DNA from: Bryum argenteum
Lineage: Eukaryota; Streptophyta; Bryopsida; Bryales; Bryaceae
DNA: 64,000 nt
NCBI GenBank assembly: GCA_037043015.1
Contig: CM073321.1
Location: forward strand, 29,439,010 to 29,503,009
Reading direction: 5' to 3'
Under the pieces are notes generated by a model, which was given only the letters and a program-made list of their open reading frames with translations, had not been told where the DNA came from and did no database searches. Shown here piece after piece: positions 55,492 through 64,000 of this stretch; the stretch's first letter is position 1; every line of letters begins with the position of its first letter. The position numbers and the translations under genes were made by a program.

Positions 55492-56023
55492 GTAAGATAC
55501 GAGCCAGTTTAGCTCGACTCGAGCTAAATGGTATCATTTCCGTTCTTGTCATGACATAGATTTGTCATATATTCAAGTGCAAGTAGTTTAGCTCGAGTCG
55601 AGCTAAACTATATCATTTCAATTCCTTGAACGCCATTGAATTCTTGCTTAGTCTGCTATCCTAGTAATTCAGTTTAGCTCGACTCGAGCTAAACTATGGC
55701 ATTTCCATTCCTTTGGACCCCATTGATCTCTTGTCCTTGATTGCTTTTCTGAGAATATAATTTAGCTCGACTCGAAGTCTTGAACTAAATTCTGTCAATT
55801 GCATACTTCCGGACACATTCATTTCCTGCTTAGTATATTTCTCTGAGCATGTAGTTTAGCTCGACTCGAGCTAAACTACGAGATATTCTTACTTCTGAAC
55901 TCTTTGATTGTCTTCTTAGTCTGCCTTCCTTAGCGTGTGGTTTAGCTTGAATCAAGCTAAAAGGCTTGGTCTGACTTCTCGCCGTCGTCCCTTAGATGAT
56001 ATTGAGTGAAACTTTTGTTATAG
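55492..56023 (+). other. Intron carrying six element B palindromes
   Basis: Donor GTAAGA at 55492, acceptor ttgttatag ending at 56023. Palindromes near 55507, 55588, 55673, 55761 (with an internal 9-bp insertion), 55854 and 55942, several perfect over 20 or more bases and about 85 bp apart. It follows the motif I-like exon, like 9970-10220 in element A. Confidence 0.75.
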
Positions 56024-56880
56024 CCTACACTGATGACTCTGAAGACATACACCAAGCATTTCAAACCGGTATTATACTTGATCCAAAGATTTCAACATAA
56101 ACGGATATCCAGTTGTTGCTAATTTCCACCCAATCATCGGGAAAGCCCTCTTGAAGGAGAAAGTCAAGGTGGATCCCGTCGATGACAAGAGTATGAAGGT
56201 TGAAGGAGGTGAAGGAGAAGAAGAAGATGATGACATAGAAAGTTGCCTCTAGCGCAGAGGATGGCGAAGGCAGTGCGCGCCAAACTGGATCGGTTGAGTA
56301 AGACGCCTCTCGGCTACGGATGCGGAAGCCTCACTTCGAAGACCTACCACAAGACAGCCCCAACATTCTGCGGACTTCAACGGAATCGCGTAGCGCGTCT
56401 AGGCGTGGCAAGGACTCCGGTAATCTTAAGCGGAAAGGTCCCGCAATCGCCAAGGAATCTCCAAAGTCGAGGTTCTCTGTATCAGCAATGATTTCTTCAC
56501 TCAAGAAAAAACTTAAGGAAGAGCAAGAAGCGATTGCCAGAATGGCAGTAGAATTCCGTCTTCGCAACGCTCAGCGCAATGAGGAGGCAAAGAAGAGACA
56601 CCAGAGTATGGTCGAAATGTTTAATGAGGCCATGAGGGGCCTGAATCCATCTAAACTTCCTTCTGCGTCTGTGCCTTCTGCAATTGCAGTTGCTAGTACT
56701 CAAAGTTTAGGTGCAGGTACTTCTCATGGAGAGCATCGCCCAACTGCCGACACTGCACCTCAAGCCGTAGCTAACGTGGAGATTCACGAGTCAACAGCGC
56801 ATCCGCCTACGTCAATTCCGCAAAATACTGAGTGTGAGGCAGAGGTGGAGGAGAAATCCACAGGTCCCACTTCTACTTAG
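56024..56880 (+). pseudogene. Acidic and coiled-coil region of element B
   Basis: Begins AYTDDSEDIHQAFQTG, with a TAA at a Gln-like place before TDI (compare TxQTDI in A), then an acidic block (EGEEEDDDIE). An open frame 56320-56880 follows: a basic Ser-rich part, a coiled coil (ISSLKKKLKEEQEAIARMAV, RNEEAKKRHQSMVEMFNEAM) and a low-complexity tail, ending TAG 56878-56880. It is equivalent in order and style to 20237-21165 plus 40060-41400 of element A. No enzymatic domain; likely oligomerisation. Confidence 0.5.
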
Positions 56881-56989
56881 ATAATGAGAACATTGTCTAG
56901 TTGTTGAGTTGTAAATACCGGTAGAACACTTGCACAACGTGAATTTTTATACAAATCTCAAACATGTTATTTGTAATTAATACAGGCAA

Positions 56990-57022
56990 TACCACGTTCA
57001 TTTTAGCTCGACTGGAGCTAAA
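56990..57022. repeat. Single element B palindrome between modules
   Basis: TTTTAGCTCGACTGGAGCTA, a single copy with one mismatch, in the spacer between the coiled-coil and HAD modules. Confidence 0.8.
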
Positions 57023-57129
57023 TTACCCATCATCCAGATCACCTTCATGTTCGGTTCACACTCCTTCTCCCTCCTCGACCCTACATTGTGTTGTCTGATT
57101 TCAATGAGCTTGTATTGCATTGAACAGAT

Positions 57130-58263
57130 GTAGAGGGTGATAATCAAGATATTGATACTCCGGTCATGGAAGATGTATTAGTTATTCTTGTTCGCCATGA
57201 TCCGAATCCTCCATAGGACACACCCAATTACACTGAAGCATTGCTTCTCGGCAATGATCCTACATTGGGTGATGTTATAGATTGCACCCAACAGTCGCTA
57301 GGATCAATGGGCCTTTGAGATGATGACGAGATAGGCAATGAGGATATCTAGGTACTTCCATTCAAACCATGTTCATCTATAGAATTCATCGAAAATTTGT
57401 ATCAGAATATGTTATCTTTGGATTTATTTAATCTGTTGCAAAGAAACCTTAGTAATGTTGGCGTGTTGCGACGTGCTTGCTATCTAGGTTCAAAACACAA
57501 GAGTCTCTGATTATTCTAGTGAAGAAATAGGTTTTATACCAAAGGAGTCAAGCAAAGTTTGGTTAAATGTTGTCATCAACCTCAATGGGATCATGTGTTA
57601 TTGTTCCCCTACATGGGAAGCTAAGGGATCCAGAAACCGTGACATCACTGTATACTCGGCCGCGGTGCCAACTAAGGTGGGGAAGAAACTAGTATGGGTT
57701 AGGCTTGGTTGTAAAGACTTCCTTCCGAGTTGGCAGCGTTTGCCACTATCACGTTTTGGAGTTCTACGATGACAACAACGACTAAAGCAATTTGTGATTA
57801 CCACTTTGGTCCAATAAAACCTACTAAGCCCTTACAAATTCTTGGTCAAGAAGACTGTGATAGAGTGCCCGTGCGGAATGTTGGGGGCCAAACTATTTTC
57901 ATGAAGGAATCAGGAACCCAGATAGATATTTTCCTTAAGACCATGTCTGCTCATCTCTTTGATAGCTATGATGGTCTATATATAGAGGCCAATACTCTCT
58001 TCATTGACGTTAGTCCGATTAAGCACATGTTAAATCTTAGTAAGAATGTTCTTTTACTGCCTTCGTGGACTTACAAAGTCAATAGGGCTGAAGAGGACTC
58101 TGTTTTACTAGACGAGATTTTGCCATATCTCATAGAGCTTCATGAGTTCTCAGGATCTCTCAAGAAGTATCGCACATCCCATCTATTTGGGCAACCTATG
58201 CTTTATGATGATAGAGCAACGTGTTCTATATATACTGAAATCCCAAGGGTCATGTCACATTAG
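57130..58263 (+). pseudogene. FCP1-type HAD phosphatase-like domain of element B
   Basis: KVWLNVVINLNGIMCYC is the motif 1 region, but both Asp of DxD are Asn (NLNG), so catalysis as known in HAD phosphatases would be lost. GCKDFL and then FATITFWSSTMTTTTKAI (motif 2, Ser-Ser) follow after a 1-bp shift near 57725. FLKTMSAHLF, IEANTLFIDVSPIKHML (DDSP-like motif) and LPSWTYKVNRAEEDSVLLDE complete the fold, as in element A. The readable frame 57730-58263 ends in TAG. The region 57130-57540 ahead is poorly readable (EDVLVILVRHDPNPP-like). Confidence 0.6.
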
Positions 58264-58608
58264 CAACTTTTTTCTTCTTCTTGTCTATCGAAAAATGTAC
58301 ATGCCTTTTTCTGGGTTCAATTTTATTGTACCCTGATTTTGTTTTTCCTACCTTGAAAATAGCAAGTTCTGTTGTATGTTCAGATCTGAGTGAAGTGTGC
58401 TTAGGAGTCTAATTCTGAATATTGTATGTTCTGAAAGAACTAGACTAACAATTGTTTATTTGTCGATTATCGTTTCAATTATACATAAAAGATTACGCAG
58501 GGGGGTTGTCGTGCTTCATTAGATTTGTTGATCAATGGTGGGGGAGTAGGGCCAACACTCCGGAGTAGAGGTCTATTAATGCAGTGAGCTGCAACGGCTC
58601 AGTCAACC

Positions 58609-59328
58609 ATGGATTTCTTGACCATGGCTGTGGACGATGGAGTGGTAAACAATCCCGTAGCAAGCTGTCAAGTACGTGAATTGGATCAGTCACCTTCGCC
58701 CGCGAGGTCACTTTCAGTAGGTCAAAATTTTAATCCGATTCAGAATAGATGTGGACGCATCAATCGCATCTTGTATGACGGAGAGGCGGACACTGCTCAT
58801 GATTTATCACCAAAGGTTAGTTTTGTTGACCCTTTTGAAGCATTTTTTTTGGATTTTGCTGTAATTAGTGATATTTAAATGGTTATAAGGTACTTCTAAA
58901 GTATGAGGTACAATGCTCTCATAAGGAGAAATTATTTTAGCTCGAGTTGAGCTAACTTTAGTGCCCTTTAAGGCATGAATAGATATGCTACAGGCTTGGT
59001 ATTTCCTTAATTCGCTCTAAGATGGAATCGAATTTATCATGTGCAGGAGGAACCTTCAGAACCTCAGTCTCCTATTGGTTTGTGGACTGATGTAAAGGAA
59101 GCGACGAAGAGTTTGTCCGAAAAGCGCCGCCACTCGCAACCTAAATCGATCATTGAGGATAATCAAAGAAGAAGCTTGCAACGACTGTTGGATAGCCCTA
59201 CGATGCAAGAGAATGATTGCGGATGGACACGTCAGCGTCAACGTGCGTTCATAAAGTCTCATATCATTGCATATGGTAGAACGCCCTATATAGTGATAGC
59301 TAAATTACTGTTGAATACAGTGAATTAA
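58609..59328 (+). CDS. C-terminal module of element B, two exons
   Basis: Exon 1 starts ATGGATTTCTTGACC (58609) and ends near 58816 (donor gttagt); exon 2 starts after tgtgcag at 59045 and ends at TAA 59326-59328. Sequence features: SCQVRELDQSPSPARSLS, ATKSLSEKRRHSQPKS and RRSLQRLLDSPTMQ. It is Ser/Arg-rich like the last module of element A. The intron 58817-59044 carries one element B palindrome (about 58933-58953). No domain is recognised. No premature stops in the two exons. Confidence 0.4.
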
Positions 59329-60680
59329 CTGTGTATTCATTACTCTTTGAGTAATTTATCATATATAAAGTTTAGAAATTTCAATAATATTCTCATACTC
59401 GCCTCTTATTCTTTGGCTCATGTATTGATCAACACTTTTCAACAACACTCAGCACTCAATACGAGTGCTAAACCCACATTTATAGCATGGTTCAACCATA
59501 TTTTGGTACTAATGCCATCCAAATTGTACAACTTTCACGCCAATTGTACAATTTTCAAGCCTCATAAATCCTCGTCAATCTCCCAAAATCCTGCATATTT
59601 CCCAATATAACAAATACGAGGTTATTTGGGACAAAGAGCAAGACCACAAAATTGGGAGATGAGCAGCTTGAGCATTCCGGAAAACAAATCATAAATTGAA
59701 AACTTCAAGAGCTCCAATAAAAACGGAAGCACGAGTGACGTTGTACAGAATAATAGGAGCGCATCTACTTTTGTCACAATCCTAGGAAAAAGCACGCACT
59801 TTGCGCAAAAGCACAGAAATTGAAGACTTTCTGTGACACCAACTTCCTCATGCAAGGTAATTGGGCACACATGGGCCAAGGGGTGATGTGTTACTAGTTC
59901 CTTCCAAGCAATGGAATTCTCCAAATTCTCATGCAAACATGCGATGCTCCTTCAAATCTCAACAAAAGGTCCAAACACACAAGTAACCTCAATCCTCCCT
60001 ATAAATTGCAATTCCATGAGTGACTCAAGTTCCAAAACCCATCAAAATTGAGCCTAGGGAGCTACAATTGCATCCCTTGAGCCACTAGGGCTTTGGGCTC
60101 AATTATGGGGTCAAATAGGACCTAAACTCAAGCAAAAGCCCCCAAAATACATCAAACTATACTACTACAGCACACTTTCTAAGCTCACAAAAATGGTAGA
60201 TTCCATTGTAAACCCCCATTTCTTGGTTCCAAGGCAATCAAAACCCATACACATGCTCATAACTCATTTCTACAATGCAAGATACACTTAAATGAGATAC
60301 TAGGGTTTCCTAGGAAAAAATTGGGCAGCGCTTCCGCGCTTGACCCAATACTTCCAAATTAAGCCCTAAATTCAGCAAATGAACAAAACTTTGAACAACA
60401 AGAACCTAGTGAAATTCGGGCAGCGCTTCCGCGCTATTCCCTTCACGTAGGCCAAATTCAACACTCCCAAAACCACCACAGCAGTGCGATTACACAAACC
60501 CACACCACTAAGCAATTTACTAGTCAAGTCAAATCTTCAATTTAAGCAAATACACAAAACATTCACTCATTCATACAAAACCCCACTATCTAAGCATCAC
60601 AATCACCACACATACAATTGCAATTCCTTTTTGTTGGCAATGTAAATTACCATTTTTACTAATTGAGTTATCTAGCACTT
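59329..60680. other. Non-coding region 3' of element B
   Basis: AT-rich, no gene recognised. The phrase 'gcagcgcttccgcgct' occurs twice (60325-60340 and about 60420-60435), about 95 bp apart. The flow of 'tcaaaattgagcctaggga' and 'cccttgagccactagggct' looks like plant retroelement LTR or UTR sequence. Confidence 0.35.
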
Positions 60681-61800
60681 TAGAAGTTACTGAAGAGTCC
60701 AACAAGATGAGGAAAAGAGCAAGAATTGAAGGACCAGAGAAAGGAGGACTCCCTCTCACGGATCAGAGCAATGCTGCAAGGAATGGCGGCCAACGTCAAC
60801 ACTGGCCTGAAGACCGGTCCCGATGTCGGCGTCGATGCTGTCCGACACATTGATGCCATCCAGCGTCTGCCGTGTCTGCCGTGGAGGCCGGAGTAGAATC
60901 GGCCCTCCTCACTCGTCGTTGATTGGCCCTCGTGGTCACCTTGCCGGTGCTGGTTGCTGTGAATCACGTGCTCCTGGCCGATCCAATCGGCTGGTCTTCC
61001 GGCAGGCTGATCGCCGATCTTATCGAAGCTACCGTTGTGAATGTCTGCTCGGTGTTAACCTCCGTCGCTGCGGCTTCCGACTCCTTGCCTCCTCGTTGTT
61101 GTCATGATCGCGATGCTGCTCCTGCCCGGGCCCTGGCGAGGCTCACCGAGGTGCTGCCGGCGAGCAGCTCTCCTGGGCCGTCAATCTTCGGCGCCGCTGG
61201 CCGATGCCGGCTTCGACATTGGTGCAGCTTCTGACAGCTCGGTGTCGTTGGAAATGGACGTCCGCCTGCCGAGTTGGCTTCGCCGGTTCGATATTCCTTG
61301 GCGCGGCAATCACGCGCCTGCTGCCGTGTAAACCCCGCCCCCGATCTGCTTGAACCTCCGAGTTTGTCGCAGCTCGCTGGTGTCGGTTGATCTGCCGGTT
61401 GTGTCGTCCCTTCCGTCGTGCCGCCTCACTGGAGCTTCCCTGCTAAACTACCGACGGCAGCCGGATCTACCGAGCTGGGATTCATGGCCGGCCCTTCGTT
61501 GCGGAGCTGTCCGCCCACCTCCGACTCCAGCAAGTTCGTCTCCTTTCTCGTCGGCTGTCGGTTCCCCTGACGTGATGCTGGCCACTTCGGGTGACGCTGC
61601 CTCGGCGTTGGTTCCGCAACCTCGCAGCCAGATCTACTGGCCACACCTCCGACTGAATCTGAGTTGCACCAGGGAACCTCCAATCCAGCAGCCACACCCT
61701 CCTAACCAATGCACACTCCCACCAAAAGAACACAACCTAATTTCGTGGAATTTTTTCCACTACTTGAACACAACTAGGGTTTCTTCACCCCAACACTAGC
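60681..61800. other. GC-rich island without recognised gene
   Basis: A sharp rise in GC content with several overlapping open frames on both strands (60823-61107, 60923-61234, 61350-61799 plus; 61426-61695 minus). None has a recognisable domain, and overlapping frames of this kind are expected from composition alone. It could be a captured host-gene fragment inside a retroelement. Confidence 0.35.
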
Positions 61801-61940
61801 TAGAACTCATGAATTCGCGACAACAACCCAGATCTCACAAAAAATCGCTTCACAAAACACACACACAAAAACTAGCCTAACGGCCCCTCCTCTCACTCTC
61901 CCCTCTCTGGCTGATCCAGGGAGGTTGAAGCAAAAAGCTT

Positions 61941-62003
61941 CATCCGTCCAGTTGGGCAGATTTCATCCGTCCAGTTGGGCAGATTTCATCCGTCCAGTTG
62001 GAC
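61941..62003. repeat. 23-bp direct repeat, nearly three copies
   Basis: CATCCGTCCAGTTGGGCAGA followed by TTT occurs three times in tandem, the last copy incomplete and ending in GGACGG. Confidence 0.9.
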
Positions 62004-62322
62004 GGACTTCTATCCCTAGTTTTTTCCTAAACAATTAGGCAAGACAAAGGCACCAAACTTCACATTAGGGGTTTTGTAGAGGGTAAGGGCAAAATGGGGC
62101 AACCCGACCCCTACTTAGGAATACGTAATCGCTAAAACATCCTAAAAACTCGCCATTTAATATATTGGCGTTCATCAAAAATACCAATTTGGTATAAATT
62201 AGAGCAAGAACGGCCGCTTGTGCCAAAACCCCCTTTGAGACCACGGGTATTCCGTGAATCCACAAAATGAGCTAAAAAGTCTAATTAAACCATGGAAACC
62301 TGACAATTACGCGCTAAACCTT

Positions 62323-62367
62323 GCGGGGAATGTATTCCCGCTAGAGTGAACCGTTTCGCGGGTTCAC
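62323..62367. repeat. Two adjacent short hairpins, second copy
   Basis: GCGGGGAA pairs with TTCCCGC (62323-62341) and GTGAACC (62346-62352) with GGTTCAC (62361-62367). Same stems as 957-1001, different loops. Confidence 0.55.
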
Positions 62368-62759
62368 ACTTTCCGCCAAGCTGACCCCGCCAAACTAGCC
62401 GCCGCCCGTTGCTTTTAATGCAGCCTACCACGTTGCTAAGTGTCCAAATTCCATATGTCCAACAAAAAACCGTGAGGTTGCTAAGTAAGTGCAAATCCAT
62501 GTATTTTTTGTAGAAAATATACCCAACATACTTGTTGATTTTGTACGCGATTTAGTGTACATGTACCCCTTCATAATGTTGTATGGCTTTTGATATGAAT
62601 TCGGGGATTTTGATATGGATCAAATGATATAATAAATTTGAATTTCAATTCTGAACTGATATGTACTCTATTTTGTAAATTATTCTTTCTCACTATGAAA
62701 TCATGTGGCTGCTCCAATCGGCAATCGCCCGATACAGCATTTAATCTCATGGGGTAGGT

Positions 62760-62875
62760 GTTGGAATTTAGGGTTTGAGGTTTTAAGTTTAGGCTTTAGA
62801 TTTTAGGAATTTGGATTTTGGGTTTTGGGTTTTGGATTTAGGGTTTAAAGCTTAGGGTGTAATGGCCTACAACCG
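62760..62875. repeat. Degenerate telomere-like tract
   Basis: TTTAGGG-related words in a row (tttagggtttgaggttttaag, ggttttgggttttggattta). Degenerate interstitial plant telomere-type sequence. Confidence 0.55.
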
Positions 62876-63249
62876 ATATTTGTTATATTGTTTAAATTAC
62901 TTCATCCAAATGTTGAATATCAAACTTGGTTCCATTGTGTATTGATATGATACTATATATGCATTTATATTTGTACTGGTTTTTCTTTGTAACTCTTTTA
63001 TGTAAGCATTTAATAGGTTTAATGCAATATAATTTTGAATGTTTTGGCCTACACCCATTCACATTTGAGCAAATTATATTTAAATCTGATTAAACCCATG
63101 AAGGTTTATTCATGTTTTATAAAGTTTGTCCAAAATTTGTTTATTTGACAAGCTTTTAAATAGTTATTATTGTATTGGAAACAACCATGATTTAAAAATC
63201 TGTCCATATTTAGTTAAGTCTGTGACTATCCCAATGCAAGAAATTTAAT

Positions 63250-63645
63250 ATCTATGGCATTGATACTATTGAGGGTTTCATTAGTTTTTGCTTTGTGAAA
63301 CATGGAGCATGTTTTACTATTCCAAGCCCTTGTCTTAAATCAAGAAATTCTTTCTCATGAAATTCATTTTCCAGAAGTCAAATCCTAGAAATGATTGGTA
63401 GTTGGAAGATTTTTGATACAAACATTTGTATTATTTTAGGGGGGTAGTTTATTTTCTCTTGTTTGATGTTGTCTTTTGGAATGGCTACGCCTTAGAGTTT
63501 ACTTTTAGTGGTAGAAACCTTAGCAAGCTTGAAGGTATTTTGAAGATACGACATGAATTTGGGTGCAAAAGGTCTAGTTTTGGACTAATTTTTCTTTGTA
63601 ATCTTTTTAGCAGTTTCCACCATTGCAAGGCTAATATTTGAGTTA
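63250..63645. repeat. Diverged relative of the insertion D inverted-repeat arm
   Basis: Follows the order of the left arm (about 11200-11605): 'gaaacatggagcatgttttac', 'gtagttggaag', 'gtagaaacctt..gcttgaag', 'ttgaagata', 'aaggtctagttttggact'. It is clearly related but much older, and lacks the CGGTCGCC clusters. Confidence 0.6.
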
Positions 63646-64000
63646 AGAATTTTTTGATAATATTTATTTGAGCAAAGGTGCTATTGAGATGAAAGTGAAT
63701 ATCTTTCTAGTCACTAATATTTTGATTGCCATTGACTAGTTGGTACGATTTCTACTCTTGATAGAAAACATTGAAATCTTGTCATTTGTTTTTAGTACTA
63801 ATACGACACAATATCTCGATCTATGAGGCCTCATGACATAAAATATAGTTCACGAGACCTACAACAAGTCTATTACAACTTTGCACACTAGAGATCTTAG
63901 TACCTCATATTCATATTCATCTTATGACATTTCTTTTGAAGATGTGTTTTTTAGCTAAAACTAGACTAAAACATTTGAGAGTTAAGATTTAAAGAGCTTG
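63646..64000. other. AT-rich end of window
   Basis: No gene, repeat or motif recognised. Confidence 0.4.

Noticed and set aside
60823-61799. Host gene in the GC-rich island
   Set aside because: Overlapping frames on both strands, no domain, no consistent splice pattern.

Overview
The window looks like nuclear DNA of a land plant that is almost entirely nested transposable elements; I see no ordinary host gene, rRNA or convincing tRNA. The plant call rests on degenerate TTTAGGG-type tracts (about 51.54-51.63 kb and 62.76-62.87 kb), a plant-style MULE transposase with a GCM/WRKY-like zinc finger and a SWIM finger, TG...CA insertions with 5-bp target duplications, and GT-AG introns. The mix of families (a DUF7869-type protein, this MULE type) reminds me of bryophytes, lycophytes or ferns rather than flowering plants. 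That is recall, not a search.

Layout. 0-1.0 kb: end of a repeat with a gag-like minus-strand ORF. 1.0-3.4 kb: truncated copy (A1) of the 5' part of element A. 3.9-10.45 kb: second copy (A2) of the same 5' part, interrupted by a solo LTR (4193-5734), then the A2 coding region. 10.46-20.23 kb: insertion D, which carries a long inverted repeat and a further TG...CA insertion (15073-19985). 20.24-21.17 kb: element A resumes. 21.17-40.05 kb: a large segment C bounded by 39-bp inverted repeats. It holds a MULE transposase (minus), a small divergent gene (plus), long motif-rich noncoding DNA including insertion E, and a ParB-like/methyltransferase-like gene (plus). 40.06-44.06 kb: element A resumes and ends. 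About 46.2-59.3 kb: element B, with a DUF7869-type gene (minus), a palindrome array, 3.6 kb of AT-rich insertion, then ParB/methyltransferase-like, coiled-coil, HAD-phosphatase-like and C-terminal modules (plus). 59.3-64 kb: further repeats.

The notable point is that A and B share one cargo. It is a ParB-like domain followed by a DNA N4/N6-methyltransferase-like C-terminus, then an acidic/coiled-coil region, an FCP1-type HAD domain and a basic/Ser-Pro C-terminal module. Each element also carries its own 21-bp palindrome many times in its upstream region and introns. In A the half-site is TTATCCCCGG; in B it is TTTAGCTCGA; both have one central base. Two introns at matching places in the A and B genes hold these palindromes, although the palindrome sequence differs completely. 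D, C and E carry further private palindromes. My inference is a transposon self-recognition system, with a sequence-specific element-encoded DNA-modifying or binding protein co-evolving with its own cis motif. It is comparable in logic, not in protein family, to the VANC/VANDAL anti-silencing system of Arabidopsis.

Most coding regions are decayed in one particular way. In-frame TAG/TAA stand where Gln is expected and TGA where Trp or Arg is expected, with few frameshifts. This is what C-to-T decay of methylated cytosines would produce. Exon limits are by eye and approximate.
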